From positions 153,126,409-153,190,408 of the forward strand of contig BSWB01000002.1 of NCBI GenBank assembly GCA_033239125.1: a stretch of 64,000 nt of DNA. Direction: 5' to 3'. This DNA comes from Fagopyrum homotropicum (lineage: Eukaryota; Streptophyta; Magnoliopsida; Caryophyllales; Polygonaceae). The notes beneath the pieces are model-generated. The model saw only the letters and a program-made list of their open reading frames with translations, was not told where the DNA came from and ran no database searches. The position numbers were made by a program, and so were the translations under genes. Numbering within the stretch: the stretch's first letter is position 1; the number at the start of each line of letters is the position of its first letter. Below are positions 54,640 to 64,000 of the stretch, one piece after another.

Positions 54640-56900
54640 AGAGGAATGGAGCTCACATTTAACGCCGTGCTCTTGCGCTACTACAGATCTTGTAATATCC
54701 GAAATTTTATTTCCGTTTATTTTCGAGTCAAACCGGATTTTTATCCGTTGACCTTTTTCATGGTACCTAATGTAGTACACCACCACAAATATTTTTATTT
54801 TATGTAAGCCTAAACCCACATAAAAATATAAAATGATAAAATGTACATCAAACCCTAGCATGCATATATATATATATATATATATATTTTATATATTATA
54901 GACAAGCTCATGGCTTTTTGACAAGACCATGGCAAGAGAGTGACAAGGCCATGACTAAGGCTTGACAAGATTTTCAGCCCACCTTTCTTCTTACCACCAC
55001 TTCAGCCCACCTCCCTTCTCATCTTGCTCCAGCCTGCTTCCCGCCAGCCCAAGAAGGCCAGCCCAGATCGCACCACTTCAGCCCAGATGAACCTTGCTGA
55101 CTTACCCTCCCCAGCCGTTACATCCTGATCCCTCTATCCAAACCATCGGAATCTGCAACATGAATTACGCTCTGATTGACATAACCGCCCCAACGCTCCA
55201 TACCCCCCAACATATCGGATCTTCACTTGCCAGCATTTCACGCTACGGTGAACGTTGGACAGACGCCGTCTTCTTCTCACGTACGACAACTCTGAAGACT
55301 CCATGCTAACCTAAACGTAGCCGCCTCCCCTCCGATCTCTCCTGTAAGTGACTGTCTCTCCTACATCAACATCCAACAACAGCAAGCAGTGAAATATTCT
55401 CCTTCCCTTCATCGAGCGTGAAAGCAACATGTGTGCACACAGGCTAAGCCCTCGTCGATCTACAAGCAGCAAGTGAAGCATTTCTGCAGCCCTTCTCCTG
55501 GTGCACTGTCACAGAGACGGGAAGCCTTGTTGTTGCATCGATCCAGCCAAGAAGACAGTACATGCCACATCCTGAGCCTTGTCCCTTTCTTCTGTCGAGA
55601 GCAGCCATCACCAACATGGGAGCCAAAGAGTAAGGTCCTGTCCCTTTCTTTCCTTCTTTCTGCTGTCAAACTAGGATAGTAGCCCTCCCTTACCTTGCTT
55701 GGAGTGGCTATCAACAGTGGGTCGAGGTACTGTCGGATCTAGTGGTTCCTCCTTTGCTGTAGCTTCGTCAGAACACTTGCAACCGGAAGTGGATCCAGTG
55801 GACGACGGCTCACAAGGAACAACGACTTCTTCTCCTAACTGCTTGCAACCCAACCTCATAAAGACTCAGTGATGTGTGACTTGTTTGCTGTGGGATTGTC
55901 ACTATACCATCCAAGGGTACCATCTTGGCCACGCAGCAATGGAGTGAGAGAAGCTAGTCAGACCCTCATCGCCCTTCAGGTCCACCCATGGAGCCAGCCT
56001 CGCATCTGCACGTCATCATCACCACATGAGTCGAGCCTGGAGTCAAGAGGAAGGGGGTTCGAACTTAGACCTTATTCACATCAGTTAAAACATCACAAGA
56101 GCAGCTGGTGAGATTCGAACCCTAGATCCCTTGCAAATCTTAATCACTTTGTTTTCCAGAAACTGCTTCACCAGTCCACTTTCTGCCTATATTAAGATAC
56201 CTTAAAAATATTATCCACTGTTCAATTTTTGATAGATTGTAGAGGGTTATGCATAGACGGTTGTATTAAAAATTGAAGTCGATCCAACGGTCAGATCTGG
56301 ATCTATAGATGTCCGAAGTGGGCTGACCGTGAAGCTTGTAAAAGAACCCAGAATTTGGCTAAATATAGAATTTCTGGCTTTTTTAACCAACTTTAAGAAT
56401 TTATGTAGGAGTTGTGGCTGAATAGTTTTGAGAGATCTTTGCTCCTAGGAGTAGCATGAATATCATAGATGACTTGGAGATTTATTTCGAAATTTTTATC
56501 TTTTTATTTAAGCCTCGTATCTTAACCCAAAGTCGGACCTTAACGACCTTTTGTGATCATCAAGAATTTTGTGTAACTCTTATAAATCTTTACCAAACTT
56601 TTCCGTAAGAACTAGATTGTTGAAATAGGTTCCAAAAGAGAGTTTGAAACTAAGTTATAGAAAAACTTGGAGTTTCGGGACTGGGGTAAAATAGTCATTT
56701 TACCTTAAGAGGGCATTTTAGTAATTTTCTATTGAGAAGATTGTGCATCTTGGGAATTATAGATTTCTAAGAAGATGGGATACACTATCATCATTCAGCT
56801 ATCATCATGAGTTTGTTGTTTACTATTGATTATTGTTAAATAACATTAAAAGTTAAAATATATATAATTTTATGTTTATAATCGATATGTACCTTGGCAT
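54640..56900. other. Pack-MULE interior without recognised gene
   Basis: Begins with TGTAATATCCGAAATTTTAT (54,692), which is LTR- or terminus-like, and contains a (TA)n run at about 54,863-54,890. A GC-richer block at 55,000-56,100 has short frames I do not recognise, and two B-box-like motifs occur (GGGTTCGAAC at about 56,055 and its inverse GATTCGAACCC at about 56,110). It may be a solo LTR or further captured DNA. Confidence 0.35.
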
Positions 56901-56909
56901 TTCAGAGTT

Positions 56910-56970
56910 GCAATTGGTTGAACTGCCATTAGAGCAAAGAGGAGAATGCAACAAATAGCAAACAACTTCA
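56910..56970 (-). pseudogene. Captured first exon encoding a signal peptide
   Basis: The minus-strand ATG at 56,970-56,968 gives MKLFAICCILLFALMAVQPI then ATLKCQ, a typical secretory signal peptide, followed by a splice donor (CAAG then GTACAT). No second exon was found nearby. It resembles the start of a small Cys-rich secreted peptide gene; the family is unknown. Confidence 0.5.
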
Positions 56971-57197
56971 TTTTTATGTGTATCCTTGTGAGCTACTGAG
57001 TTGTAAGATTCTTGGCTGAATAGAACAATGGGTTAGTGGTTGATTTTTTGTTTATTCCAAATTAGATTTTTACCTTACTACTTGATCGTTAGTTGTTTTG
57101 GCAAGCTTAATGCATGTTTATTCGAGGGATAAACGTGAAAATGTTGGTAGAATAGAGGTGAAATTGTATAATTGATCTGTAATTTATGGTTTCTATA

Positions 57198-57322
57198 TGT
57201 TAGTAATAGGGTTATATTTGTAATTTAATGTTTATTAGGTTAACCCTAGGGTTTCCAAGTTGTGTATATATTTGACATTCCTTTCAATGAATAATCAGAT
57301 CGTGAGTTTATCAAACTCTACA
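57198..57322 (+). repeat. 5' LTR of copia B
   Basis: TGTTAGTAATAGGG to CAAACTCTACA, 125 bp, identical to the 3' copy. A short LTR for a copia element, with TATATATTTG as a possible TATA-type signal. Confidence 0.96.
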
Positions 57323-57396
57323 TGGTATCAGACTAACGATCCAAACCCTATTCTTCCGCCTAAAATTCTATTCGGCCGTCAAGTTCCATATTTCTC

Positions 57397-60300
57397 ATGG
57401 CTCCTCTTACGGTTGAATCTCCTTACTATCTACATCCATCTGATCACCCTGCCCAACAAATTTGTCCAATTCTTCTTGTTCAGGAGAATTATCTAGATTG
57501 GTCGATTGCTATGACCCATGCTTTTGCTGCTAAACGAAAGCTTGGGTTCATCAATGGTGAACATGAAGAACCTGATTCCAAATCGGATGATTATTCGCAT
57601 TGGATTTGTGTCAATTCCATGCTTCAGGGTTGGATAATGGCAGCCCTGGATCCATCTTTTCGCAAATGTGTAAGTTATTGCGCATCTGCTTTCCTATTAT
57701 GGGAAGATATCAAACAACGGTGTGATGCGGGGAATGGTCCGCGTCTTCTACAACTCCGTGCTGATCTTGCCAAGTGTTTCCAAGAAGGGGAGCAAATTGG
57801 TGCTTATTTCGGCAAACTCAAAAAAATTATGGGATGATGTTGCGTCCCACCAAACCAACGTATGTCGTTGTGCATGTTCCTGTGGCAAAAGAATCAAAGC
57901 CAAAGATGAGGAAGAGGTACATCAATTTCTTATTGGATTAGATGATAATCGATATGCTTCTTTTCGATCTAGTATTGTGACTCAAGAACCTTTGCCTAAA
58001 ATCAACAAAGTTTATTCCCTGGCTATTCAAGAAGAGCGTCTTAAAACTATTGCTTTGGGGCGTGAAACTCGCTCTACTGAGGAGGTTGCTTTTTCTGCTA
58101 ATAATCACAAAGGTTCTCGTCACTCTACAAAGAGTGACAAGAGTAAGTTGGTTTGTGATCATTGTTCTCGTACTGGTCATGCCACTAAGAGTTGCTTCAA
58201 GATTGTTGGTTATCCTGATTGGTGGAAAGGCTCTCGTGGGGAGATAAGTATTACTCCAGACAAGTCACAAACTCCATCATCTCAGGCACGATCGTCGGCA
58301 GCTATTGTGGCACACACGATGCCAGTGACGCCATCATCTCTCACCACTCAGGATCGTCTAGATGTCGGATCTAGCATTTCGGATACCCAATGGTCTTCTT
58401 TGATATCCGCCCTCCATTCCTACCGTAATCATGCTACTCATGATACGACTGCAGGTATTGTGCATTCTCCTTGGATTCTTGATTCTGGGGCATCTTTTCA
58501 CATGACAGGCACCCTGAGTTATTTATCTGATCTTCAATCGGTTTCCAAGCGCCTAATCAAACTTCCTAATGGTGTCATTGTCACTGCCAAGCAAGTTGGA
58601 TCTATTCGTCTCAATAGTCATGCCACTATTCCCAACGTTCTTTATGTGCCTGGTTTAGAGTGTCATTTGTTGTCCATCAATCAATTGACTGCAGATCTCA
58701 ATTTTGTTTTTATGATAACTAATCGGCTATGTGTAATACAGGACCGCACTTCGAGGATGGTGATTGGACTGGGTGAAGCTCGTAATGGGGTCTACTGGCT
58801 TCGTTGGATGCCGCCTCCGTCCTTAGCACATTCATGCCCTGTTACACAAATTTCCTCCACAATTCTTCATCAACGCCTTGGCCATCCTTCATCGCCATCT
58901 ATTGATCCCTGTGACATTTGTCTTCGAGCCAAGCTACCTCGTTCGTCTTTTCCTCCTAGTACTTCGCATGCTTCGTCTTTATTTGAGTTAGTTCATTTAG
59001 ATATTTGGGGTCCCTATCGAGTCATGTCAACAACTGGTTGTTCCTATTTTGTCACACTTGTGGATGATTTTTCCCGTTGCACCTGGGTTTATTTAATAAA
59101 AAGCAAGGCTCAAATTCATTCTATTATTCCTATTTTTTGTTCTATGGTCTCTACTCAGTTTAATACCAAGGTCAAAACATTTAGGAGTGACAATGCCAAA
59201 GAAATTTTGGCCCTTAAGTATATTCTTGACACTGATGGTATTTTTCTAGAAACCTCTTGTCCTTATACGCCACAACAAAATGGGCGGGTTGAACGAAAGC
59301 ATAGGCATATTTTGAATGTTGCTAGAGCCTTGATGTTTCAAGGGAATTTACCTGTTAAATTTTGGGGTGAATGTATTCTTACTTCATGTTATCTTATTAA
59401 CAGAACCCCTACATCTCTTCTTAAAAATAAAACTCCGTATGAAGTTTTATTTGGATCACCACCATCTTTAAGTCATCTTCGTACCCTAGGGTGTCTTGCT
59501 TATTGTTCGGTCCTTCCTCGCAATTCTGACAAGTTTCGTCCACGGGGTCGGAAATGTGTTTTTTTGGGTTATCCACAATTTCAAAAGGGTTGGAAAATGC
59601 TTGATCTCGAATCTAATCAAATTTTTACGACATGCGATGCTAGGTTTTATGAGGATCAATTTCCTTTCACAAATATTCCAATTAATTCTACTCCTCCCTC
59701 ACTTCCTCGATCTCACATCGTTGAAGAAGAAAATTTGGCCCCTATTTATACTGAATTGCAGCAGCCAGCCGTTCCAGTAAATAGTTTTTTGCGTGACACT
59801 GTGGCCCCCACTGCCACGTGTCAGCCGCAAAACTTATCCGCAGAAACTGATTCTGCGTCTCCAATACCTGCGCGCCACGTCGTGCCTGCAGCTGTACTTG
59901 ACCCAACAAATCCTGCTGTACCTGCTCCTATTCTACCTACCCCAGCTGTACCTGTCCCTATTCTACCTACCCCTGCTGTCCCCACGTTCCCTTTCCCTGC
60001 AGCACATATCCCTCCTACTCCATCTAATTCCATTTCCCTACCTAACTCACCTACCCCACGTGATTTGAATAACCCACCTAACCCAAGTACACCTATCCCA
60101 CCCCAATTAATTAACCCACCTACACAAAATACCCAGCCTATATTAACCCCCACAACAAATAACCAAAATCCGATTGATTCGATTCCCACCCGTCGGAGCA
60201 CTCGTATAACCAAACCCTCAGTTATGCTTCGTGACTTTGTGTGTCAAAAGGCGAGTTTGTTTGATCCCATTTCGAACGGCATCTCTCCTTCATCATTCTC

Positions 60301-61921
60301 AGGTACGCCTTATTCTCTGGTTAATTATTTATCATATGATAAATTGTCTCCTGCATATATTGTTGCACTTAACTCTATTCAGCAAGAACAGGAAGCATCT
60401 TCTTTCAGAGAGGCTGTTACAAACCCACATTGGAAAGATGCTATGAAATCCGAGATCTCTGCTCTTCAACAAAATCGAACTTGGGACTACGTTGATCTTC
60501 CTCCTGATCGGCGTGCTATCGGATCCAAATGGGTTTTTCGTATTAAGTACAAGTCTAATGGTGAAATTGAGCGTTATAAGGCACGTCTTGTTGCCCTGGG
60601 TAATCGTCAACAAGAGGGTATTGACTACACTGAGACTTTTGCCCCAGTTGCTAAGCTTGTCACTGTTAAGTTATTTCTTGCAGTTGCTACAATCCGGAAT
60701 TGGGAACTACATCAGATGGATGTTCACAACGCTTTTCTTCATGGTGATTTACATGAGGAAGTCTATATGCTTCCTCCGCCTGGTTTTCGCACTTCTAATA
60801 AGGTTTGTCGTCTGCGCAAATCCTTATATGGTCTTCGTCAGGCGCCTCGCAACTGGTTTCACAAGTTTACTAGTGCCTTACTTCGATATGGATTTCAACA
60901 GTCATATGCTGATTATTCTTTGTTCACATATTGCAAGTCAGGTATCACTCTTCAGATCCTTATTTATGTTGACGATCTTGTTATCTCTGGCAACAACCCT
61001 GTCACCATCTCCAGATTTAAGGCTTATCTACATACCTGCTTTCATATGAAGGATCTTGGTCCCCTTCGTTTCTTTCTTGGTATTGAAATTGTCAGGACTC
61101 CATCTGGCATCTGGCTTAATCAACGAAAATATGCTTTGGATATTATTAATGACGCTGGTCTTCTTGGTTGCAAGCCAACTTCATTTCCCATGCCTGCCAA
61201 TCATAGTTTGCAAACTGACTCTACTGCTATTTTGGATGATCCGGAGAAATATAGGCGCCTTGTTGGTCGTTTGATCTATTTGTCTATCACTCGTCCGGAG
61301 CTTGCTTACTCATTTCACATTCTGTCTCAGTTCATGTCAAATCCTCATGTTGGTCACTGGGAAGCTGCCCTCAAAGTCCTCCGATACCTCAAGTCTGCTC
61401 CTGCTCGAGGCATATTTTTATCACGCTCCAGTGACCTAATAATTAATGCCTATTGTGATTCTGACTATGCAGCTTGTCCTCTTACTAGAAGGTCTACCAC
61501 GGGTTATTACATTCTTCTTGGTTCATCACCAATTTCTTGGAAGACTAAGAAGCAAATCACAGTTTCCAGATCATCAGCTGAAGCTGAATACAGAGCAATG
61601 GCAACTACTACTTGTGAACTTCTTTGGCTTCGCTCCGTTCTTCTATCTCTTGGTGTTCATCATAACCTTCCCATGAAACTCCACTGTGATAATCAAGCAG
61701 CAATTCACATTGCAAACAATCCAGTGTTTCATGAGCGCACAAAGCACATTGAGGTTGATTGTCATACTGTCAGAGATCAAATCACTAGGGGAGCAATTCG
61801 CACTGTTTTTACACCTGGAATATCTCAATTGGCAGATATTATGACCAAAGCCTTGGGCCCTTCTCGCTTCAAGTTCCTCTTATCCAAGCTTGGAGTTGTC
61901 ACTTCCCCACCTCCAGCTTGA
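57397..61921 (+). CDS. Copia B gag-pol polyprotein with one frameshift
   Basis: Gag starts at the ATG at 57,397 (MAPLTVESPYYLHPSDHP) and runs to a TGA at 57,837. The rest continues in the +1 frame to the TGA at 61,921. The two frames overlap and both are sensible up to and after a run of seven A (57,820-57,826), where one base too many would explain the shift. Domains: gag (YLDWSIAMTHAF, CFQEGEQIGAYFGKL); CCHC knuckle CDHCSRTGHATKSC (58,155-58,197); protease WILDSGASFHMTG (58,473-58,511); pre-integrase HQRLGHPS, shorter than usual; integrase D,D,E (HLDIWGPY, FRSDNAKEI, QQNGRVERKH); reverse transcriptase with YVDDLVISG (about 60,967); RNase H (YCDSDYAACPLTRRSTTGYY, CDNQAAIHIA, TKHIEVDCHTVRDQ). 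Otherwise unbroken. Confidence 0.95.
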
Positions 61922-61928
61922 GGGGGAG

Positions 61929-62053
61929 TGTTAGTAATAGGGTTATATTTGTAATTTAATGTTTATTAGGTTAACCCTAGGGTTTCCAAGTTGTGTATAT
62001 ATTTGACATTCCTTTCAATGAATAATCAGATCGTGAGTTTATCAAACTCTACA
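61929..62053 (+). repeat. 3' LTR of copia B
   Basis: Identical to the 5' LTR; preceded by the purine tract and followed by the CTATA duplication. Confidence 0.96.
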
Positions 62054-62061
62054 CTATATTA

Positions 62062-62165
62062 CAGTAAACAAGCAACTGAATGACAAGGAAAGAGTTGTTG
62101 CAGCATTGAAGAACGAGAACCTTCGCCAACTTGTTGATCAATGCCTCTACTCGAGTGAGTTTTAG
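62062..62165 (+). pseudogene. Captured last exon of an unknown gene
   Basis: After a possible acceptor (TTACAG at 62,059-62,064) the plus strand reads KQLNDKERVVAALKNENLRQ then LVDQCLYSSEF and a stop. It looks like a real helical C-terminus followed by a 3' UTR-like region. I do not recognise the gene. It lies in the Pack-MULE just right of copia B. Confidence 0.4.
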
Positions 62166-62650
62166 GTTGAATGCTTGAGAGTTTCATCTCCCTAACCTAT
62201 TGTAAAGTAAAAAACATGTCTGCTCTTGCAATCTATAGTTGTTCTCAAGTAGGATGTTATGCAGTTGTGTAACTTGTTTGTTGTTGACAAATGATTTTGG
62301 ATCTTGAAAATCATGATTGGTGAAACTGAACTATGCCAAAATAATATATTTTTCAAGAATCTCTGAAAAATCAAGGTCTCTATGCTAGCCAATTGTTGTT
62401 TTCACCAAAGCTTGAACAATTTTGTTAAGGACGTGTCATTGTCCATTTTCTAGTGTCATTGTCTAGCAGGTCTCTGGTTCAAAGAGGGAGAGGTATGTCA
62501 ATGGACATCTGCACAAGCTCCATGGTAAAGAGAGTGAATCGTTCGTGGTGCCTACACTAGGAGTATCATTTTTCATTTTTACCCTGCTGGCATTTTTTCT
62601 CAATTTATGTAAGGCATGGATACTCTGCTTTACCTGTTCATTGGGCGTGA
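62166..62650. other. Pack-MULE interior, no gene recognised
   Basis: Mixed composition, may be captured 3' UTR/intron sequence. No frame over 60 codons that I can support. Confidence 0.4.
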
Positions 62651-63139
62651 TCTTTGTAATTTGTGTTATAGAGGAATTTTCAAGATAAACTTCGAGTATG
62701 AGAAAGTTCTGGTATGATAAACTTTTGATATGATAAAATTATAGTATGAGAAATTTCTAGTATGTAAAATTTTTTGTATGTGAAATTTTTGGTATGAGAA
62801 ATTTATTCCAAAAAAAAAAAAAAAAGAAAAAAGAAAAAAATGAAAATAAAATAAAATAAAAAACAAATTCAGTAATTAAAAATTTAAACTTTGATAACAA
62901 ACATTAATTATTCTTTTTTTTTTAATAGAAGAGTTAATTATTTTTACCTACCATTAAATGAAAGTGGTAAAAAATAATGAGGTAACTAAACACAAAACTA
63001 AAAAAAAGGCCTAATAGGTCAAAATTTTTCAAAAAGAAAAAGACGATACAATTACAAATCAATCTAAAATTTTATTGTTGTACAAATTCTTTCTTTTGAC
63101 TTTTTATTTTATTTTATTTTTCCTTTTTTTAAATTTTAT

Positions 63140-63445
63140 TTTCTAGTATGAATTAAATACCAGAATTATATACAAGAATTACAAACCAGAATTACATACC
63201 AGAATTTTTCATACCATAATTTTACCGGAATATTCATACCAGAATATTCATATAAAAAAATATTCATATCAGAACATATTCATTCCATAAAATATTCATA
63301 CCAAAAAAGTATTATGAACATATTCATACTAGAAATTAGTATGAAAATATTCATACCAAAAAAAATTCAAACAAAAAATATCATACTAGATAATATCATA
63401 CCAAATAATATCATATCATATAATATCATACCATAAAACTTTCAA
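63140..63445. repeat. Tandem array of TACCAGAATATTCA units
   Basis: About 18 imperfect copies of a 12-15-bp unit with cores ATACCAGAAT and ATATTCATACC. The unit is related to the TACCGGAATT arrays at 49.8-53.2 kb, so this is probably an end of another element of that family just outside element 3. Confidence 0.85.
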
Positions 63446-63882
63446 TACTCTGATGCCCACACACTCTCAACCCAAGTTTTGATTGTGACCCTCTTACCTG
63501 TCTATGGTATCTACCTTCTTCTTCATTTTAAACCCAAGAGACATAGCCTACTAGGGCTTCAATCTGATTGTTGTGAACCAACTTTAATTCTATGGGATCC
63601 ACCTATGTCTTCATTCTACGGGATCTACCTTCTTCTTCCATTCAAGCTATATCCCGGTGCCAAAATCGATTCTCGTGGCTGAACCGAGTTGATAGATTAG
63701 ATCTTCCGGCCGAAGGATTCAGAGCATCGAATGGAGTAAAAATCGAATTCATCTTCGAACTATGAAATTATTTGAGAAATTGATTGATCGATCGTAGAGA
63801 ATGAGACTAAGTTTGAGTTTGAAGATTGGCGTTCGCTTGACGTGCAAATGAAACGGAGATAAAAGGAATCACAAGATGAATG
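63446..63882. other. No gene supported
   Basis: Two near copies of GGGATCYACCT with nearby TTCTTC (63,480-63,640) and GC-richer sequence with a possible gene-5'-end look (CGAATGGAGTAAAAATCG), but no frame over 70 codons I can assign. Confidence 0.4.
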
Positions 63883-64000
63883 AGCAACACCCCAATTTTT
63901 GGGAACTCGAAGCGTGTAACACCCCGAATCCGTAGGATATCGGGATGCTACGGGCGATACCTCACAATGGGTCCCGACCCTTAGCTTGACAACAATTTCA
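63883..64000. mobile_element. Start of a second copy of the long-inverted-repeat family, cut by the window edge
   Basis: GCAACACCCCAATTTTTGGG and, 32 bp on, TGTAACACCCCGAATCCG (63,915) both match the terminus seen at 37,225 and 39,092. They are followed by CCTCACAATGGGTCCCGACC and TTGACAACAATTTC as in that element. The terminus is therefore doubled. Confidence 0.7.

Larger units (their letters stand above)
57198..62053 (+). mobile_element. Copia B: full-length Ty1/copia element, very young
   Basis: LTRs 57,198-57,322 and 61,929-62,053 are 125 bp each and identical by eye. Perfect 5-bp target duplication CTATA (57,193-57,197 and 62,054-62,058). Primer site TGGTATCAGACTAACG at 57,323 directly after the LTR; purine tract GAGGGGGAG directly before the 3' LTR. 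It sits inside the Pack-MULE, so it is the latest event there. Same lineage as the decayed copia A at 4-27 kb. Confidence 0.97.
53489..63040. mobile_element. Mutator-like element 3: a Pack-MULE carrying gene fragments, split by a young copia
   Basis: The left end TTTGGCCTACTAGGCTC and the right end read inward (TTTTGACCTATTAGGCC) are long imperfect inverted repeats. Both arms share CATTTAATAGTAGGTAAAA-type sequence, AACTGAATTTGTT and short TACCGGAA/TTCTGGTAT repeats. Without the 4.86-kb copia the element is about 4.7 kb. The interior contains host gene pieces on the minus strand (MenB exons with an intron, an LRR segment, a signal-peptide exon) and a plus-strand exon end at 62.1 kb. No MURA-type transposase was seen. 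The target duplication is not resolved. Confidence 0.72.

Noticed and set aside
54692..56800. Solo LTR beginning TGTAATATCC
   Set aside because: The start looks LTR-like but I could not find a matching CA end with a 5-bp target duplication.
57815..57830. Programmed -1 frameshift site in copia B
   Set aside because: The A run resembles a slippery site but the downstream frame is +1, not -1.

Overview
The window looks like nuclear DNA of a flowering plant, probably a eudicot. It has intron-bearing genes of plant-specific families (a plant intracellular Ras-group LRR protein, an F-box protein, a B3-type protein) and AT-rich intergenic DNA packed with plant-type LTR retrotransposons, LINEs, Mutator-like elements, a Helitron and hAT-like elements. 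No bacterial, organellar or viral gene set is present. I could not name the species.

Layout. 1-0.7 kb: 5' end of a PIRL gene, minus strand, running off the left edge. 2-4.1 kb: gag/protease remnant of a Ty3/gypsy element and a possible CACTA terminus. 4.1-27.2 kb: one decayed Ty1/copia element (copia A) cut into four pieces. A hAT-like element (5.29-21.81 kb) sits in its integrase. That hAT in turn holds a non-autonomous LTR element (5.95-8.63 kb) with an unfamiliar ORF, and a 12.4 kb Athila-type Ty3/gypsy element (8.71-21.15 kb) with 1689-bp LTRs. Two more inverted-repeat elements (22.17-23.78 and about 24.15-24.99 kb) also split copia A. 28.2-37.2 kb: a duplicated block with a B3-like gene (31.94-32.36 kb) and its pseudogene copy (about 29.0-29.2 kb), interleaved with a tandem array of about 220-bp monomers that is broken by a LINE and a Mutator-like element. 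37.2-41.7 kb: a long-inverted-repeat element, then a GGTCCGG-type repeat split by an inverted-repeat element that itself carries a LINE. 42.0-47.4 kb: the gene island, with an F-box gene (minus), a divergently transcribed six-exon HSP70-like gene (plus), and an aspartyl-protease remnant (minus). 49.2-63.0 kb: three Mutator-like elements of one family, whose ends carry arrays of a roughly 15-bp TACCGGAATT-type repeat. One of them holds a Helitron. The largest (53.49-63.04 kb) carries fragments of a MenB gene, an LRR gene and other exons (a Pack-MULE), and was then hit by a very young copia element (57,198-62,053) with identical LTRs. 63.1-64.0 kb: another 15-bp array and the start of a second copy of the 37-kb long-inverted-repeat family.

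The host genes do not form a pathway. The window's main interest is its history. The nesting and target-site duplications give a relative clock. The HSP70-like gene keeps a clean 600-codon spliced frame while nearly all its ATPase signature residues are changed. The Athila element carries a dispersed CCACGGCCGTGG-type motif in its LTRs, spacer and coding sequence, and its stop codons look like decayed CAG/CAA codons.
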